Shown here one piece after another: positions 49,461 to 58,490 of a stretch of DNA of 64,000 bases (positions within the stretch are counted from its first letter, which is position 1; each line of letters starts with the position of its first letter). The notes beneath the pieces were generated by a model. The model did no database searches, had not been told where the DNA came from, and worked only from the letters and a program-made list of their open reading frames with translations. The stretch spans positions 1 through 64,000 of the forward strand of contig NCGO01000005.1 of assembly GCA_002256985.1 (NCBI GenBank), read 5' to 3'. The DNA is from Novosphingobium sp. 28-62-57. Its GTDB lineage: Bacteria > Pseudomonadota > Alphaproteobacteria > Sphingomonadales > Sphingomonadaceae. Both the position numbers and the translations under genes were made by a program.

Positions 49461-50608
49461 TTCTCGTCCCCGCTCCCGCCGTACTCGCTGTCATAACCGT
49501 TCGATTTGACAGCCTTGCCCGAGCTCTTGTCATACAGGGCCTTGTTGGCCGTGCCCTTGCGCGGGCCGGGATCGACCGGGGTCGGGAATTCCAGCGGGAA
49601 GTCATTGAGCTGACGCCACAGTTCATACCCGATGGTCACGGTTTCCATTTGAATCCAGCCGCGCACCTTGGAGCTGAGGCGGATATAGTTCTCGTCCGGC
49701 CAGGCGGGCTTGCCGGGCATCGGTTCCACCAGCACGCGGAACAGGCCATTGGTCTGGGCCGAGGGATCAATCGCCAGCACGCGGCCATCGAACATGCCCT
49801 GCGCCACCGATGGCCAGCCACTGAACTGGATCGCGGGCCAGCCTTCGAAGTGCAGCCGCACCGGCTGCCCCTTGCGCACCAGCGCCACATCGCGGCCATC
49901 AACCATCAGCTCCACCACGCGCCGCGCATTATCGGGCGCGAGCGTGGCCAGCATATCGCCCGCGCTGACCAGCGTGCCTCCGGCAGCGGTGTTGAGCGAC
50001 TGAATGCGCCCATCGCGCGGCGCGGTGACCAGCTGCGCCGACTGGCGGCTCAGCGCGATGTCCACCTTGTTCAGCTTGGCGCGGGTTTCGGCCAGCTTGG
50101 CATTGAGTTCGGCTACCTTGATCTGGGCGGATTCAAAATCGCGCCGTGCGGCAAGGCCTTCGGCATAGAGCTGCGAGAAGCGGTTTACGTCCAGCCGCGC
50201 GGTCGTCATCGCCTGTTCGGCGGCGCTGATCTGCGCGTTCACCTGATCGCGCTCTGCCGCAAGGCTGCGCAACAGATTGGGATCATTGTCGATGATGCGA
50301 GCAATCGGATCGCCCTTTTTGACCTGCTGACCATCGGACACGTACCAGCGCTCCACCCGGCCCGGCACCAGCGCGGTGACCAGTTGGACGCGATCTTCGG
50401 GATTGAGCGCGATAACCTCGCCCCGGCCCGGTGCGGTCTGCACCCATTTGACCAGGAACAGCACCACCAGCAGCAACGGGATGGTCACCGCGATCATCCG
50501 CCCCAGCGTGCGCGTGGTACGCGGCACTTTGAGCGTGGACAGCGTGCGAAACGCAGTCAGATCATGATGGCCAGAGCGGATGGCGAGCGGATTTTCTGCA
50601 GGTGCCAT
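49457..50608 (-). CDS. HlyD-family membrane fusion (adaptor) protein
   Basis: A 383-residue protein with one membrane helix near residues 37-58 (MIAVTIPLLLVVLFLVKWVQ), a lipoyl-like half (GRVERWYVSDGQQVKKGDPI), a coiled-coil hairpin (about 115-190: LRSLAAERDQVNAQISAAEQ, ARRDFESAQIKVAELNAKLA) and a beta-barrel. It bridges the ABC subunit and the TolC-like channel. It overlaps the TolC gene start by ATGA and follows the ABC gene after 3 bases, so all three are one operon. Confidence 0.9.
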   Translation of the reverse strand: MAPAENPLAIRSGHHDLTAFRTLSTLKVPRTTRTLGRMIAVTIPLLLVVLFLVKWVQTAPGRGEVIALNPEDRVQLVTALVPGRVERWYVSDGQQVKKGDPIARIIDNDPNLLRSLAAERDQVNAQISAAEQAMTTARLDVNRFSQLYAEGLAARRDFESAQIKVAELNAKLAETRAKLNKVDIALSRQSAQLVTAPRDGRIQSLNTAAGGTLVSAGDMLATLAPDNARRVVELMVDGRDVALVRKGQPVRLHFEGWPAIQFSGWPSVAQGMFDGRVLAIDPSAQTNGLFRVLVEPMPGKPAWPDENYIRLSSKVRGWIQMETVTIGYELWRQLNDFPLEFPTPVDPGPRKGTANKALYDKSSGKAVKSNGYDSEYGGSGDEK

Positions 50609-50611
50609 GGC

Positions 50612-52333
50612 TCAACGTCCTCCGTTGGCGAGTGGCAGGATTTCGGTCATCTCGGTCGATGCAATCTGCGTGTCCTTGCCGATCCACAGCCACAGATCAC
50701 GTTTCATGCCTTCGGGCCGTTCGGTGAATTGCAGCACCGTGGTGCCATATTCGCGCAGCGCGGCCAGCACGCGTTCAAGCCGGGCAGGCGGGATCATGTC
50801 ATAGAGCGGGGACAGCATCAGCACGCGCGGGCGGGCCAGCACTGCGCCTGCCAGCTTCAGCGCCATCGTCTCACCCACCGAAAGCGGCCAGCCCGAGCCC
50901 GAAAGCATCGCATCAAGCCCACCTTCGAGCGAGCCGACGCGCCGCTCAAGCCCGACCAGGCTCAGTGCCTCGATCATCGCTTCGGGCCGCCCCGGCGCGC
51001 TCAGGCCCAGATATTCGCGCACGGTCATTTCGACGATGGTGGGACGATCCAGCACGATCACGTCAGAGCGCAGGCGATACATGTCAAACGTGCCAAGATC
51101 CGCCCCGCCGACCGAGACGAAGCCGCTTTTGGGCACATCAAGGCGCTTGAGCAATGCGGCCAGCACACGCTCCACGCCCGGTGCGGCCATCACGCCAACC
51201 TGATCCCCAGCGTTGACGAAGAAATTGAAATGGTGCCCGGCGTGGCGCACATCGCGCAGGCGGATCGCGCCATCGGGGGGTGATGGTGTTTCGGATTCAA
51301 CCGGCGCTTCTTGCGGCACTTCCCAGAACAAGTGCAGTTCCTCAAGGCTACCAGCCATTTCGTAGAAGATCTCAAGATATGTGCCGAGCTGAGCGATGCC
51401 ATAGAACACGCCCGACAGGATCAGTTCGGCGGCCACCAGCTGGCCGATCGAAAGTTCTCCCTGCAGGATCAGCCAGCCACCCATCGCCAGCAATCCGGCG
51501 CTGGCAACGGCATAGAGCAGCAACAAGGCAACGGTCTGGCTGAAAGTATAGCGGAAATGGCGGCGATGCGCCGCAACGTAATTGGCGGTGACTTCATCCG
51601 ACCGTTCGATCGCATAGGTCATGTGGCGGCTGGATTTGTAGACGCCGTTGGAATTGCCGACCGTGCCCAGCCAATGCGCCGTTGCATGCTTGGCATGGCT
51701 TTTGGCCACGGCGCTGGCGATGGATGAATTGGTCCATACCCGCCAGATGACCAGCACGAGCATGACCAGCACCAGATTGAACGCGAGGAAGAACGGGTGA
51801 TAGAAGCTGGTCACCACCAGGCCGACAATGCTCTGCAGCACGATGGTGAAACCGGCGATCAGCAGGCTGGTCAGCGATTTCTGCACCACGCCCATATCGA
51901 AAAACCGGTTGAACAGGTCACCCCGGCGCGAATCGACGAAAAACGGGTTCTGCGCGTGGACCGCCCGCAGCGTGATTTCGCCTACCAGCCGCGCAAAAAA
52001 GCGCCGTTCGAACCGGGCCAGCAGATGCACGCGAAACGCGCTCAACATGCCTGACAACAGCAGCAGGACAAACAGCAACGCTGCCAGCGTTAGCAAAGGC
52101 GCGGGCAGGGCCGTATTCGCCACCGAATTGACCAGCAACTGCACAGAGATTGGCGTTGCCAGCGATAACAGCGAGATAGCCGCCCCATAAAGCAGGGCTA
52201 GCCGCACGAATACCGCATCAGGACCAAGCACCTGCCGGGCCCAGCGCACGAAATCGCGAAAGCGCGGCGCGTGATGGCCCGCGTCGCCACCATGGGCGGC
52301 ATCACTGTGAGAAGCGGCGTTCGAAGAAGCCAT
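50612..52333 (-). CDS. ABC-type exporter subunit with degenerate (probably inactive) ATPase domain
   Basis: A 573-residue permease-ATPase fusion with type-I exporter organisation: six membrane helices over residues about 40-315 (ALLYGAAISLLSLATPISVQ ... SAGLLAMGGWLILQGELSIG), then an ATPase-like domain. The core motifs are lost. The Walker A position near 381 reads GVMAAPGVERV with no GKS/T, Walker B near 504 reads VLMLSPLYD without the Asp-Glu pair, and the H-loop His is replaced in LQFTERPE. Only a signature-like LSVGETMALKLAGAVLARP remains. It is the first gene of the HlyD-TolC trio. It may be a non-ATPase membrane partner or a pseudo-enzyme. Confidence 0.85.
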   Translation of the reverse strand: MASSNAASHSDAAHGGDAGHHAPRFRDFVRWARQVLGPDAVFVRLALLYGAAISLLSLATPISVQLLVNSVANTALPAPLLTLAALLFVLLLLSGMLSAFRVHLLARFERRFFARLVGEITLRAVHAQNPFFVDSRRGDLFNRFFDMGVVQKSLTSLLIAGFTIVLQSIVGLVVTSFYHPFFLAFNLVLVMLVLVIWRVWTNSSIASAVAKSHAKHATAHWLGTVGNSNGVYKSSRHMTYAIERSDEVTANYVAAHRRHFRYTFSQTVALLLLYAVASAGLLAMGGWLILQGELSIGQLVAAELILSGVFYGIAQLGTYLEIFYEMAGSLEELHLFWEVPQEAPVESETPSPPDGAIRLRDVRHAGHHFNFFVNAGDQVGVMAAPGVERVLAALLKRLDVPKSGFVSVGGADLGTFDMYRLRSDVIVLDRPTIVEMTVREYLGLSAPGRPEAMIEALSLVGLERRVGSLEGGLDAMLSGSGWPLSVGETMALKLAGAVLARPRVLMLSPLYDMIPPARLERVLAALREYGTTVLQFTERPEGMKRDLWLWIGKDTQIASTEMTEILPLANGGR

Positions 52334-52567
52334 CGATCAAGATATTTCCATATTTCGCAGATGCAGCATAAGTGGAGTGCATTTGGTGTCTTTGTAGGAA
52401 CCTTGTGTGAACTTTTTTTGCTGGCGCGCATAGAATGCCACAGGGACCAGTTGCAGGATATACGTGCATTATGGCCAAATCACGGGAGCAAACCCGTGTA
52501 AGGTGTGTTGCAGTTTTGACGCTTTTGGGGATTACCAGCCTAGGGTCCCAGTTGGAAACAATTGAAC
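52334..52567. other. divergent intergenic region, exporter trio and phosphohexomutase
   Basis: 234 bases with no gene. It has AT-rich stretches (for example GAACTTTTTTTGCTGGC and a TAGAAT hexamer) consistent with promoter elements, but no clear consensus pair, operator or riboswitch was recognised. Confidence 0.3.
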
Positions 52568-54100
52568 ATGAACGATAATCTGCAAAACTCAGGCGCAACC
52601 GTGGCCGAATTGATGGCCATCAGCGGCGTTCCATTTGGCACCAGTGGCGTGCGCGGGCTGGCAACTGCGATGACGGACAAGCTCTGCCATGCCTATGCCA
52701 CTGCATTTCTTCAGTATCTGCGCCAGATCGGTGAATTCTCTGCAGGCGACCGCGTGGCGCTGGCGGGCGATCTGCGTGCCAGCACCCCGCGCATCCTTGC
52801 AGCCTGTGCCACCGCTGTGCGCGATTGCGGGGGTGAAGTGGTGTTCTGTGGCCATGTGCCCACACCCGCACTTGCATTCCATGCCATGGGATCGAATGGG
52901 GGCGCGTGCATGCCCTCGATCATGGTCACGGGCAGCCACATTCCGGCAGATCGCAATGGCATCAAGTTCTATCGCCCGCATGGCGAAGTGCTGAAGAGCG
53001 ACGAGGCTGGGATCGTTTCGCAACGCGTGGTGTCTGATCCGGCGCGGTTCGGCAATGATGACAGCCTGCTGGCGCCGGTTGTCTTGCCCACGATGGTCGA
53101 CGTCGTGCCAGCCTATATCGAGCGCTATGTTAAGCACTTCGGCGCCGATGCGCTGGCGGGGCTGACGGTGGGGGTCTATCAGCACACCGCCGTGGGCCGC
53201 GATGTGCTGGTCCGTGCGGTTGAGGCGCTGGGCGGTACGGCGGTGCCATTCGGGCGCGAAACGGTGTTTGTGCCGGTCGATACCGAAGCGATCCGGCCTG
53301 AGGATATCGCGCTGGCCGCGCAATGGGCGGCGGACAACGCGGTTGATGCGATCATCTCCACCGATGGTGATTCGGATCGGCCGTTGGTCTCCGATGCCAG
53401 GGGCGTGTGGTTGCGCGGCGATGTGGTGGGCCTGCTCTGCGCACAAGCCGTGGGTGCGGACGTGGCAGTAACGCCGGTCAGCTCAAACACGGTGGTGGAA
53501 TTGAGCGGCGCGGTGCCAAAGGTGGTGCGCACGCGCATCGGATCACCCTATGTGATCGCCGCGATGATGGAGGCGGCGCAAGCTGACCCGGCGGCCTGTG
53601 TCTGCGGGTATGAGGCCAATGGCGGGTTCCTGCTTGGCACGGCCGTGGGCGAATTGGCCGCATTGCCCACGCGCGATGCGCTGTTGCCGATCATCGCCGT
53701 GGTCCAGGCAGCCAAGGCGCGGCCGATTGCCGAAGTGGTGGCCAGCCTGCCGCCGCGTTTCACCTTCAGCGACCGAGTGGCAGACTTTCCCCAAGCGCAC
53801 AGCGCGGCGCTGATCGCGCTGCTTTCCACCGGCGGGCAGGGTGAGCAACTGGCGCGGGTGGCGCGGCTGTTTGGCGAAATTGCCGGCCTGCCCACCGCGT
53901 TGGACACGACCGATGGCTATCGCATGAGCTTTGCCAATGGCGCAGTCGTGCACTTGCGCCCATCGGGCAATGCGCCCGAACTGCGCTGCTATACCGAAGC
54001 GCAGAGCGAGGCCGATGCCAAGGACCTGAACGCGCGCGCGCTGGCGCATGTGCTGGGCGCGGTGGTGCCCGAGGCGCTTGAGGCGCAAAACTCTGGTTGA
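52568..54100 (+). CDS. phosphomannomutase/phosphoglucomutase family protein
   Basis: A 510-residue alpha-D-phosphohexomutase. It shows GTSGVRG near the start, an active-site loop MVTGSHIPADRNGIK (catalytic Ser in TGSH, compared with TASHNP in many homologues), a metal loop STDGDSDRP, the sugar-binding GYEANGGFLLG and the phosphate loop HLRPSGNAPELRCY. It interconverts 1- and 6-phosphates of hexoses, feeding polysaccharide or glycan precursor synthesis. ATG 52568 is used; a TTG at 52562 adds two residues. It is divergent from the exporter trio and upstream of folD, with which it shares an operator-like palindrome. Confidence 0.9.
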   Translation: MNDNLQNSGATVAELMAISGVPFGTSGVRGLATAMTDKLCHAYATAFLQYLRQIGEFSAGDRVALAGDLRASTPRILAACATAVRDCGGEVVFCGHVPTPALAFHAMGSNGGACMPSIMVTGSHIPADRNGIKFYRPHGEVLKSDEAGIVSQRVVSDPARFGNDDSLLAPVVLPTMVDVVPAYIERYVKHFGADALAGLTVGVYQHTAVGRDVLVRAVEALGGTAVPFGRETVFVPVDTEAIRPEDIALAAQWAADNAVDAIISTDGDSDRPLVSDARGVWLRGDVVGLLCAQAVGADVAVTPVSSNTVVELSGAVPKVVRTRIGSPYVIAAMMEAAQADPAACVCGYEANGGFLLGTAVGELAALPTRDALLPIIAVVQAAKARPIAEVVASLPPRFTFSDRVADFPQAHSAALIALLSTGGQGEQLARVARLFGEIAGLPTALDTTDGYRMSFANGAVVHLRPSGNAPELRCYTEAQSEADAKDLNARALAHVLGAVVPEALEAQNSG

Positions 54101-54105
54101 TAAAT

Positions 54106-54124
54106 TTGTATGCAACACATACAA
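54106..54124. promoter_or_regulatory. inverted repeat between phosphohexomutase gene and folD
   Basis: TTGTATG-CAACA-CATACAA: a perfect 7-base inverted repeat with a 5-base spacer, directly after the mutase stop. The shape resembles GntR-family operators. It could also act as a hairpin in the mRNA. Confidence 0.5.
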
Positions 54125-54155
54125 TCACTCTCAAACAAGAGGGTGAGACAAGGCG

Positions 54156-55019
54156 ATGGCCCAGATTATCGATGGCAAGGCGCTGGCCGCGCAAGTGCTG
54201 GCGCGCACGGCGGCTGATGTTGCGGAAATGGTGGCAGGCGGCGCGCCTGCGCCGGGGTTGGCGGTAATTCTGGTCGGCAATGATCCGGCCAGCGAGGTCT
54301 ATGTCGGGCGCAAGATCGCGCAGTGCCGGAAGGCGGGGATCACCTCGATCGAACACCGTCTCGCCGCCGACACCCCGCAGGGCGACGTGCTGACGCTGAT
54401 CGATACGTTGAACGCCGATCCGGGCGTTCATGGCATTCTGGTGCAATTGCCGCTGCCCAAACATATCGACGCCGCGCTGGTGCTGGACCGCATCGATCCG
54501 GGCAAGGATGTGGACGGGTTTCACCCGGTCAATGTCGGGCGCCTGTCCACCGGCACGGGCGGTCTGGTGCCGTGCACGCCACTGGGCGTGATGCTGCTGC
54601 TCGATAGCGTGATTGATGACTATCGCGGCCTCAATGTGGTGGTGATCGGCAAATCGAACATTGTGGGCAAACCTGTTTCCATGCTGCTGCTGGAACGGGA
54701 GGCGACCGTAACCGTCACCCACATCGAAACGCGCGATCTGCCCGATGTGGCGCGCAAAGCCGATGTGATCGTGGCCGCCGCGGGCGCGCCGCATCTGGTG
54801 CGCGGCTATTGGGTAAAGCCCGGCGCGGTGGTGATCGACGTGGGCATCACCCGCGTGACCGACTTTGATGGCAAGACGCGGATCGTCGGCGATTGCGCCA
54901 CGCACGAACTGGACCATGCCAAGGCGGTAACGCCGGTGCCGGGCGGAGTGGGGCCAATGACCATTGCCTGCCTGCTCAGCAACACGGTACTGGCGGCCAA
55001 ACGCTCAAGACTTGCATGA
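54156..55019 (+). CDS. folD: bifunctional methylenetetrahydrofolate dehydrogenase/cyclohydrolase
   Basis: A 287-residue FolD with ILVGNDPASEVYVGRKIAQC (Lys of the active site near residue 53), GILVQLPLPKHI, DPGKDVDGFHPVNVG, VVIGKSNIVGKPVSMLLL and PVPGGVGPMTIACLL. It converts 5,10-methylene-THF to 10-formyl-THF in one-carbon metabolism, using NADP. Length is typical. A strong terminator follows at 55116-55147. Confidence 0.97.
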   Translation: MAQIIDGKALAAQVLARTAADVAEMVAGGAPAPGLAVILVGNDPASEVYVGRKIAQCRKAGITSIEHRLAADTPQGDVLTLIDTLNADPGVHGILVQLPLPKHIDAALVLDRIDPGKDVDGFHPVNVGRLSTGTGGLVPCTPLGVMLLLDSVIDDYRGLNVVVIGKSNIVGKPVSMLLLEREATVTVTHIETRDLPDVARKADVIVAAAGAPHLVRGYWVKPGAVVIDVGITRVTDFDGKTRIVGDCATHELDHAKAVTPVPGGVGPMTIACLLSNTVLAAKRSRLA

Positions 55020-55115
55020 AACGCAATTGTAAACGCGCCGATCGCACTTGCGGTTAACGTTAACAATGCTGATAACGAACCTGCCTTTCAGGCATCCTCT
55101 CCCAAAACTTTCCAA

Positions 55116-55147
55116 GGGGGCCCGCGCAAGCTGGCCCCCTTTTTTTT
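55116..55147 (+). terminator. rho-independent terminator after folD
   Basis: GGGGGCC (55116-55122), a 10-base loop, GGCCCCC (55133-55139), then eight T (55140-55147). Confidence 0.92.
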
Positions 55148-55210
55148 GGCTTTGAGGGGTATGTAAACGCAGACCCGTTATTGGCCTGTTCGCATCCAAT
55201 CCATCATAGG

Positions 55211-55371
55211 GAAAAAGGGTTTCGCGCAGAGGCGCGGAGGCGCAGAGATGTTGCGCCGGATTATTCCGATTGCGTTGCAAAATGCGCAGCGTCCGAATTT
55301 CTAAGACGGCTATGCCGCTGCCCCACCCCTCTCCGCGCCTCTGCGCCTCTGCGCGAAACATTTCTTCTTTC
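55211..55371 (+). repeat. dispersed hairpin repeat R1, copy 5 (forward)
   Basis: Left GAAAAAGGGTTTCGCGCAGA followed by GGCGCGGAGG; right CTCCGCGCCTCTGCGCCTCT followed by GCGCGAAACATTTC. Core GCGCAGCGTCCGAATTTCTA then AGACGGCTATGCCGC. It starts 64 bases after the folD terminator and lies in a convergent gap. Confidence 0.85.
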
Positions 55372-55404
55372 TTGTTAAGCTGCCAGTGCCTCGCACCCCC
55401 GGTA

Positions 55405-56937
55405 TCAGCTCGCCTTCTTGCCCGTCTTCACAAAGAACAGCAGCGGGATGGCGATCAGGCAGGCCAGCGCCATGGCATAGAAGTCGTTGATATAGGCGAT
55501 CATCGCCGCCTGCTGGTTGACCATGCCATCGATGATCCGCAGGCCCGTCTCGCCCGCGCCGCCATAGGCGGTGAGCCTGTCCACGTTGAACGGCACCAGT
55601 GTGCGGGTCACATGCGCGCCGATTTCGGCGTGATTGATCTGGATATTGCGCGCCAGTTCCACCGATGCCGCCGAAATGCCGATGGACGATCCCAGATTGC
55701 GCATCAGGTTACCAAGGCTGGAGGCATCGGTGCGATATTGCGGGGGCAGGGTGGCAAAGGATATCAGGTTCATCGGCATGAACGTGAAGCTCAGGCCCAG
55801 CCCTTGCAGCAGCCCTGCCGCGATGATCGGGCCGCGCGGCATCTCGATGGACCACCCGGTCATCATGCCCATCGATGCGGCCATCATCAGCAGCCCGAAA
55901 GTCAGCAGTACGCGAGGGTCCACTTTGGCCATGATCGGCCCGAACAGCGTGATCGATGCCAGCATGCCGATCCCGCGCGGGGCCAATAGCATGCCCGCCT
56001 GCAGCGGCGTATAGCCATAGATCTGCTGAAGCAGCCCCGGCAGCAGCGCCATGACCGACATCATGACAAGGCCAATCAGGAACATGAAGGCCAGCCCCAC
56101 CGTGAAATTGCGATCCCGGAACAGCGCCAGCGGAAACAGCGGCTGCGCCGCGCCCGAAAGGTGGAACAGCGCCACCCAGCCCGCCGACAGTGCGAGCACG
56201 GCATAGAGCACGATTTCGGCCGAGGCGAACCAGTCCAGCGTCAGGCCTCTATCGAGGATCAGCTGCACCGCCGACACAGTGATCGCCACCAGCACCCAGC
56301 CGGTCAGATCCACCTTGCGCTTGCGCGTGGGGGTATGCGGCAAGAACAGGAACAGCAGCACAAGGCACAGGATGCCCACTGGCAGGTTGACATAAAACAC
56401 CCAGCGCCAGCTGAAATTGTCGGTCAGATAGCCGCCGATGATCGGGCCGGTGATCGGCCCCAGCATCACGCCCTGCGTATAGATGCCCATCATCCGGGGC
56501 CGCTCTGCCGCCGTGCTGGAATCGAGCGTGATGGTTTGTGCAAGGGGCGAAAGGAATGCCCCTGCCAGCCCCTGCAACACGCGAAACAGCACCATCTGTT
56601 CAAGGCTTTGCGCAACCCCGCACAGCATCGAGGCAATGGTGAACAGCAGGACCGAGGCCAGCATCATCGTGCGGATGCCCAACCGGTCCACCAGCCAGCC
56701 CGCCAGCGGCAATGCCACGGCAGAGGCCAGCACATAGCTGGTCAGGACCCAGGTGATCGTATCCTGCGTGGCGCCCAATGATGCGGTCATATGTGGCAAG
56801 GCAACATTGGCGATGGTGGTATCGAGCGTATACATGACCATCGCGGCCATCGTCCCGATCAGCATCAGCGTGCGGTTGCGCGATACCAGTGGCGGGGTGT
56901 CGTCTGCTCCCGCCACCACTGCGCTATTGGCCGACAT
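55405..56937 (-). CDS. emrB: DHA2-family multidrug efflux MFS transporter (EmrB type)
   Basis: A 510-residue, 14-helix transporter with motif A (GWLVDRLGIRTMML), motif C-like GPIIGGYLTDNFSWRWVFYV followed by NLPVG, and the DTTIANVALPHM start typical of DHA2/EmrB. It exports hydrophobic compounds using proton motive force. Its start overlaps the EmrA gene stop by 14 bases, and a MarR gene lies upstream, so the order marR, emrA, emrB is probably one operon. Confidence 0.92.
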   Translation of the reverse strand: MSANSAVVAGADDTPPLVSRNRTLMLIGTMAAMVMYTLDTTIANVALPHMTASLGATQDTITWVLTSYVLASAVALPLAGWLVDRLGIRTMMLASVLLFTIASMLCGVAQSLEQMVLFRVLQGLAGAFLSPLAQTITLDSSTAAERPRMMGIYTQGVMLGPITGPIIGGYLTDNFSWRWVFYVNLPVGILCLVLLFLFLPHTPTRKRKVDLTGWVLVAITVSAVQLILDRGLTLDWFASAEIVLYAVLALSAGWVALFHLSGAAQPLFPLALFRDRNFTVGLAFMFLIGLVMMSVMALLPGLLQQIYGYTPLQAGMLLAPRGIGMLASITLFGPIMAKVDPRVLLTFGLLMMAASMGMMTGWSIEMPRGPIIAAGLLQGLGLSFTFMPMNLISFATLPPQYRTDASSLGNLMRNLGSSIGISAASVELARNIQINHAEIGAHVTRTLVPFNVDRLTAYGGAGETGLRIIDGMVNQQAAMIAYINDFYAMALACLIAIPLLFFVKTGKKAS

Positions 56938-57988
56938 GGACCGTGACTTCGGAACTCAGCCCGGAAATCAGCGGACGGTCGGCCCGGCTATCAATCGCAA
57001 TGCGCACCGGCACGCGCTGGATCACTTTCACCCAGTTGCCGGTGGCGTTCTGGGCAGGCAGCATGGAAAACTCCGATCCGGTGCCCGCGCCAATCGATTC
57101 CACATGGCCTGTCAGCTTCATGCCTGGGTAGGCGTCGATCTCGATTTCGGCCCGCTGGCCGGGGCGCATGTGGTTCAGGTCGGTTTCCTTGAAATTCGCC
57201 TCAACCCGCGCGCTGCCATCGCGCACGATCGAAACCAGAGGTGCGCCGGGGAACACCATCTGCCCCACCTGCAGCCGCGTCAGCTGTGTCACCACGCCAT
57301 CGGCGGGCGCGCGCACCACGGTGCGTTCCACATCGAGCAAGGCCTTGGCCCGGTTGGCCTGCGCTGCTGCAATCGCGGGATTGACGCCGGGCACTTGTGC
57401 GCCACTGGCCAGCTCTGCCCGCGCCTGCGCCACGCTGGCCTTGATCGCCACGATCCGGTCGCGCGCCACGGCCACCGCATGGCCTGCGGCATCCATCCGT
57501 GCGCGCGTGTTGAAGCCCTTGTCCATCAGCGCTTTTTCGCGGGCATAGTTGGCCTGTGCCAGCGCCAGATCGTCCTGCGCCGCGGCCACATCGGCCGCCT
57601 TGGCCGCAACATCGGCGGCCAGCGCGGTCACGCGCGCCTGTGCCGTCGCGATTTCGGCATCGGCCTGCCGGATTGAAGCATTGAATGTGGAGGGATCGAT
57701 GGTGAACAGCACGTCACCCGCCTTCACATGCTGGCTATCGCGCACGTTGACCGTCGTGATCAGCCCGGTCACTTCCCCGGCAATCGAGACAATGTCCTGC
57801 TTGATATAGGCATTGTCGGTTGCCACTACGCCGGGCTGGCCGAACCAGTACCACAGCCCAGCCGCGACCGCGGCTACCGGGCCCAAAATCATCAACGCTG
57901 TGCGTGATCGGCGCTTGCCAGAGGGCGCGGGCGCGGACGCGTTGCTTGTGCGCGCTTCAGCAGGCGGGAACGGGTCGGCCTCAGCCAT
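56924..57988 (-). CDS. emrA: EmrA-type membrane fusion protein
   Basis: A 354-residue HlyD/EmrA adaptor. It has one N-terminal membrane helix (TALMILGPVAAVAAGLWYWF), a barrel-sandwich half (VVATDNAYIKQDIVSIAGEV), a coiled-coil hairpin (ADAEIATAQARVTALAADVA and AAQDDLALAQANYAREKALM), a second half (RTVVRAPADGVVTQLTRLQV) and an ANFKETDL segment typical of EmrA. ATG 57988 overlaps the MarR gene stop by 8 bases with GGAAG upstream; a start at 58012 would add eight residues. Works with EmrB. Confidence 0.9.
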   Translation of the reverse strand: MAEADPFPPAEARTSNASAPAPSGKRRSRTALMILGPVAAVAAGLWYWFGQPGVVATDNAYIKQDIVSIAGEVTGLITTVNVRDSQHVKAGDVLFTIDPSTFNASIRQADAEIATAQARVTALAADVAAKAADVAAAQDDLALAQANYAREKALMDKGFNTRARMDAAGHAVAVARDRIVAIKASVAQARAELASGAQVPGVNPAIAAAQANRAKALLDVERTVVRAPADGVVTQLTRLQVGQMVFPGAPLVSIVRDGSARVEANFKETDLNHMRPGQRAEIEIDAYPGMKLTGHVESIGAGTGSEFSMLPAQNATGNWVKVIQRVPVRIAIDSRADRPLISGLSSEVTVHVGQ

Positions 57989-58424
57989 GTGACGCTTCCA
58001 GCAGGGGTTCATCCGACAAGTTCACGCGCATCCGCTCCAGCAGGCTGACAAGCTGGTCCTGCTCGGCATCGGAAAAGCCCGAAACGGCATCGGCGATGAC
58101 CGCCTGTGCGCAGCCGGTCATGCGTTGCATCAGGTCGGTGGCCTTGGCGGTCAGGTGCAGGCGCCATTGCCGCCGGTCTGCCGGATCGTGGCGGCGCTCC
58201 ACCAGATCAAGCTTTTCCAGCCGGTCCACCATGCGCCCTGCCGTGATCGGCTCAACTTCGAGCCACCCGGCCACCGCGCCCTGATTGATCCCCGGCTCGC
58301 GCATGATCAGCGCCAGCATCCGCCATTGCGCACCGGTCACGCCAAAGGGACGCGCGGCTGCTGCAAAACGCTTGCGGAACAGGCGTCCGACGTCAGATGA
58401 CAGGAAGGCCACGTTGACTCGCAT
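57981..58424 (-). CDS. MarR family transcriptional regulator
   Basis: A 147-residue MarR winged-helix protein. The DNA-binding wing is in GITGAQWRML-like GVTGAQWRMLALIMREPGIN, QGAVAGWLEVEPITAGRMVD and RLEKLDLVERRHDPADRRQW, at about 30-95. ATG 58424 (MRVNVAFLSS) is used; the longer frame back to 58988 lies inside the divergent gene. It heads the emrAB operon and is divergent from mcd with 66 bases between starts, where an operator-like palindrome (58434-58452) lies. Confidence 0.9.
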   Translation of the reverse strand: MRVNVAFLSSDVGRLFRKRFAAAARPFGVTGAQWRMLALIMREPGINQGAVAGWLEVEPITAGRMVDRLEKLDLVERRHDPADRRQWRLHLTAKATDLMQRMTGCAQAVIADAVSGFSDAEQDQLVSLLERMRVNLSDEPLLEASHG

Positions 58425-58433
58425 GCAGTGGCG

Positions 58434-58452
58434 ATAATAGCAGTGCTTATAT
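58434..58452. promoter_or_regulatory. putative MarR operator between emrAB operon and mcd
   Basis: ATAATAGCAGTGCTTATAT: symmetric at 7 of 9 positions about the central G, with the perfect core AGCA-G-TGCT. It lies between the divergent starts at 58424 and 58491, so it may control both units. Confidence 0.5.
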
Positions 58453-58490
58453 TCGGCAAGCCGGAATCGGCACCGATCCACGGAGAAGCG

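Noticed and set aside
13045-55371. R1 copies as a CRISPR array
   Set aside because: The copies are tens of kilobases apart, 160-220 bases long, and have no regular spacers or cas genes.
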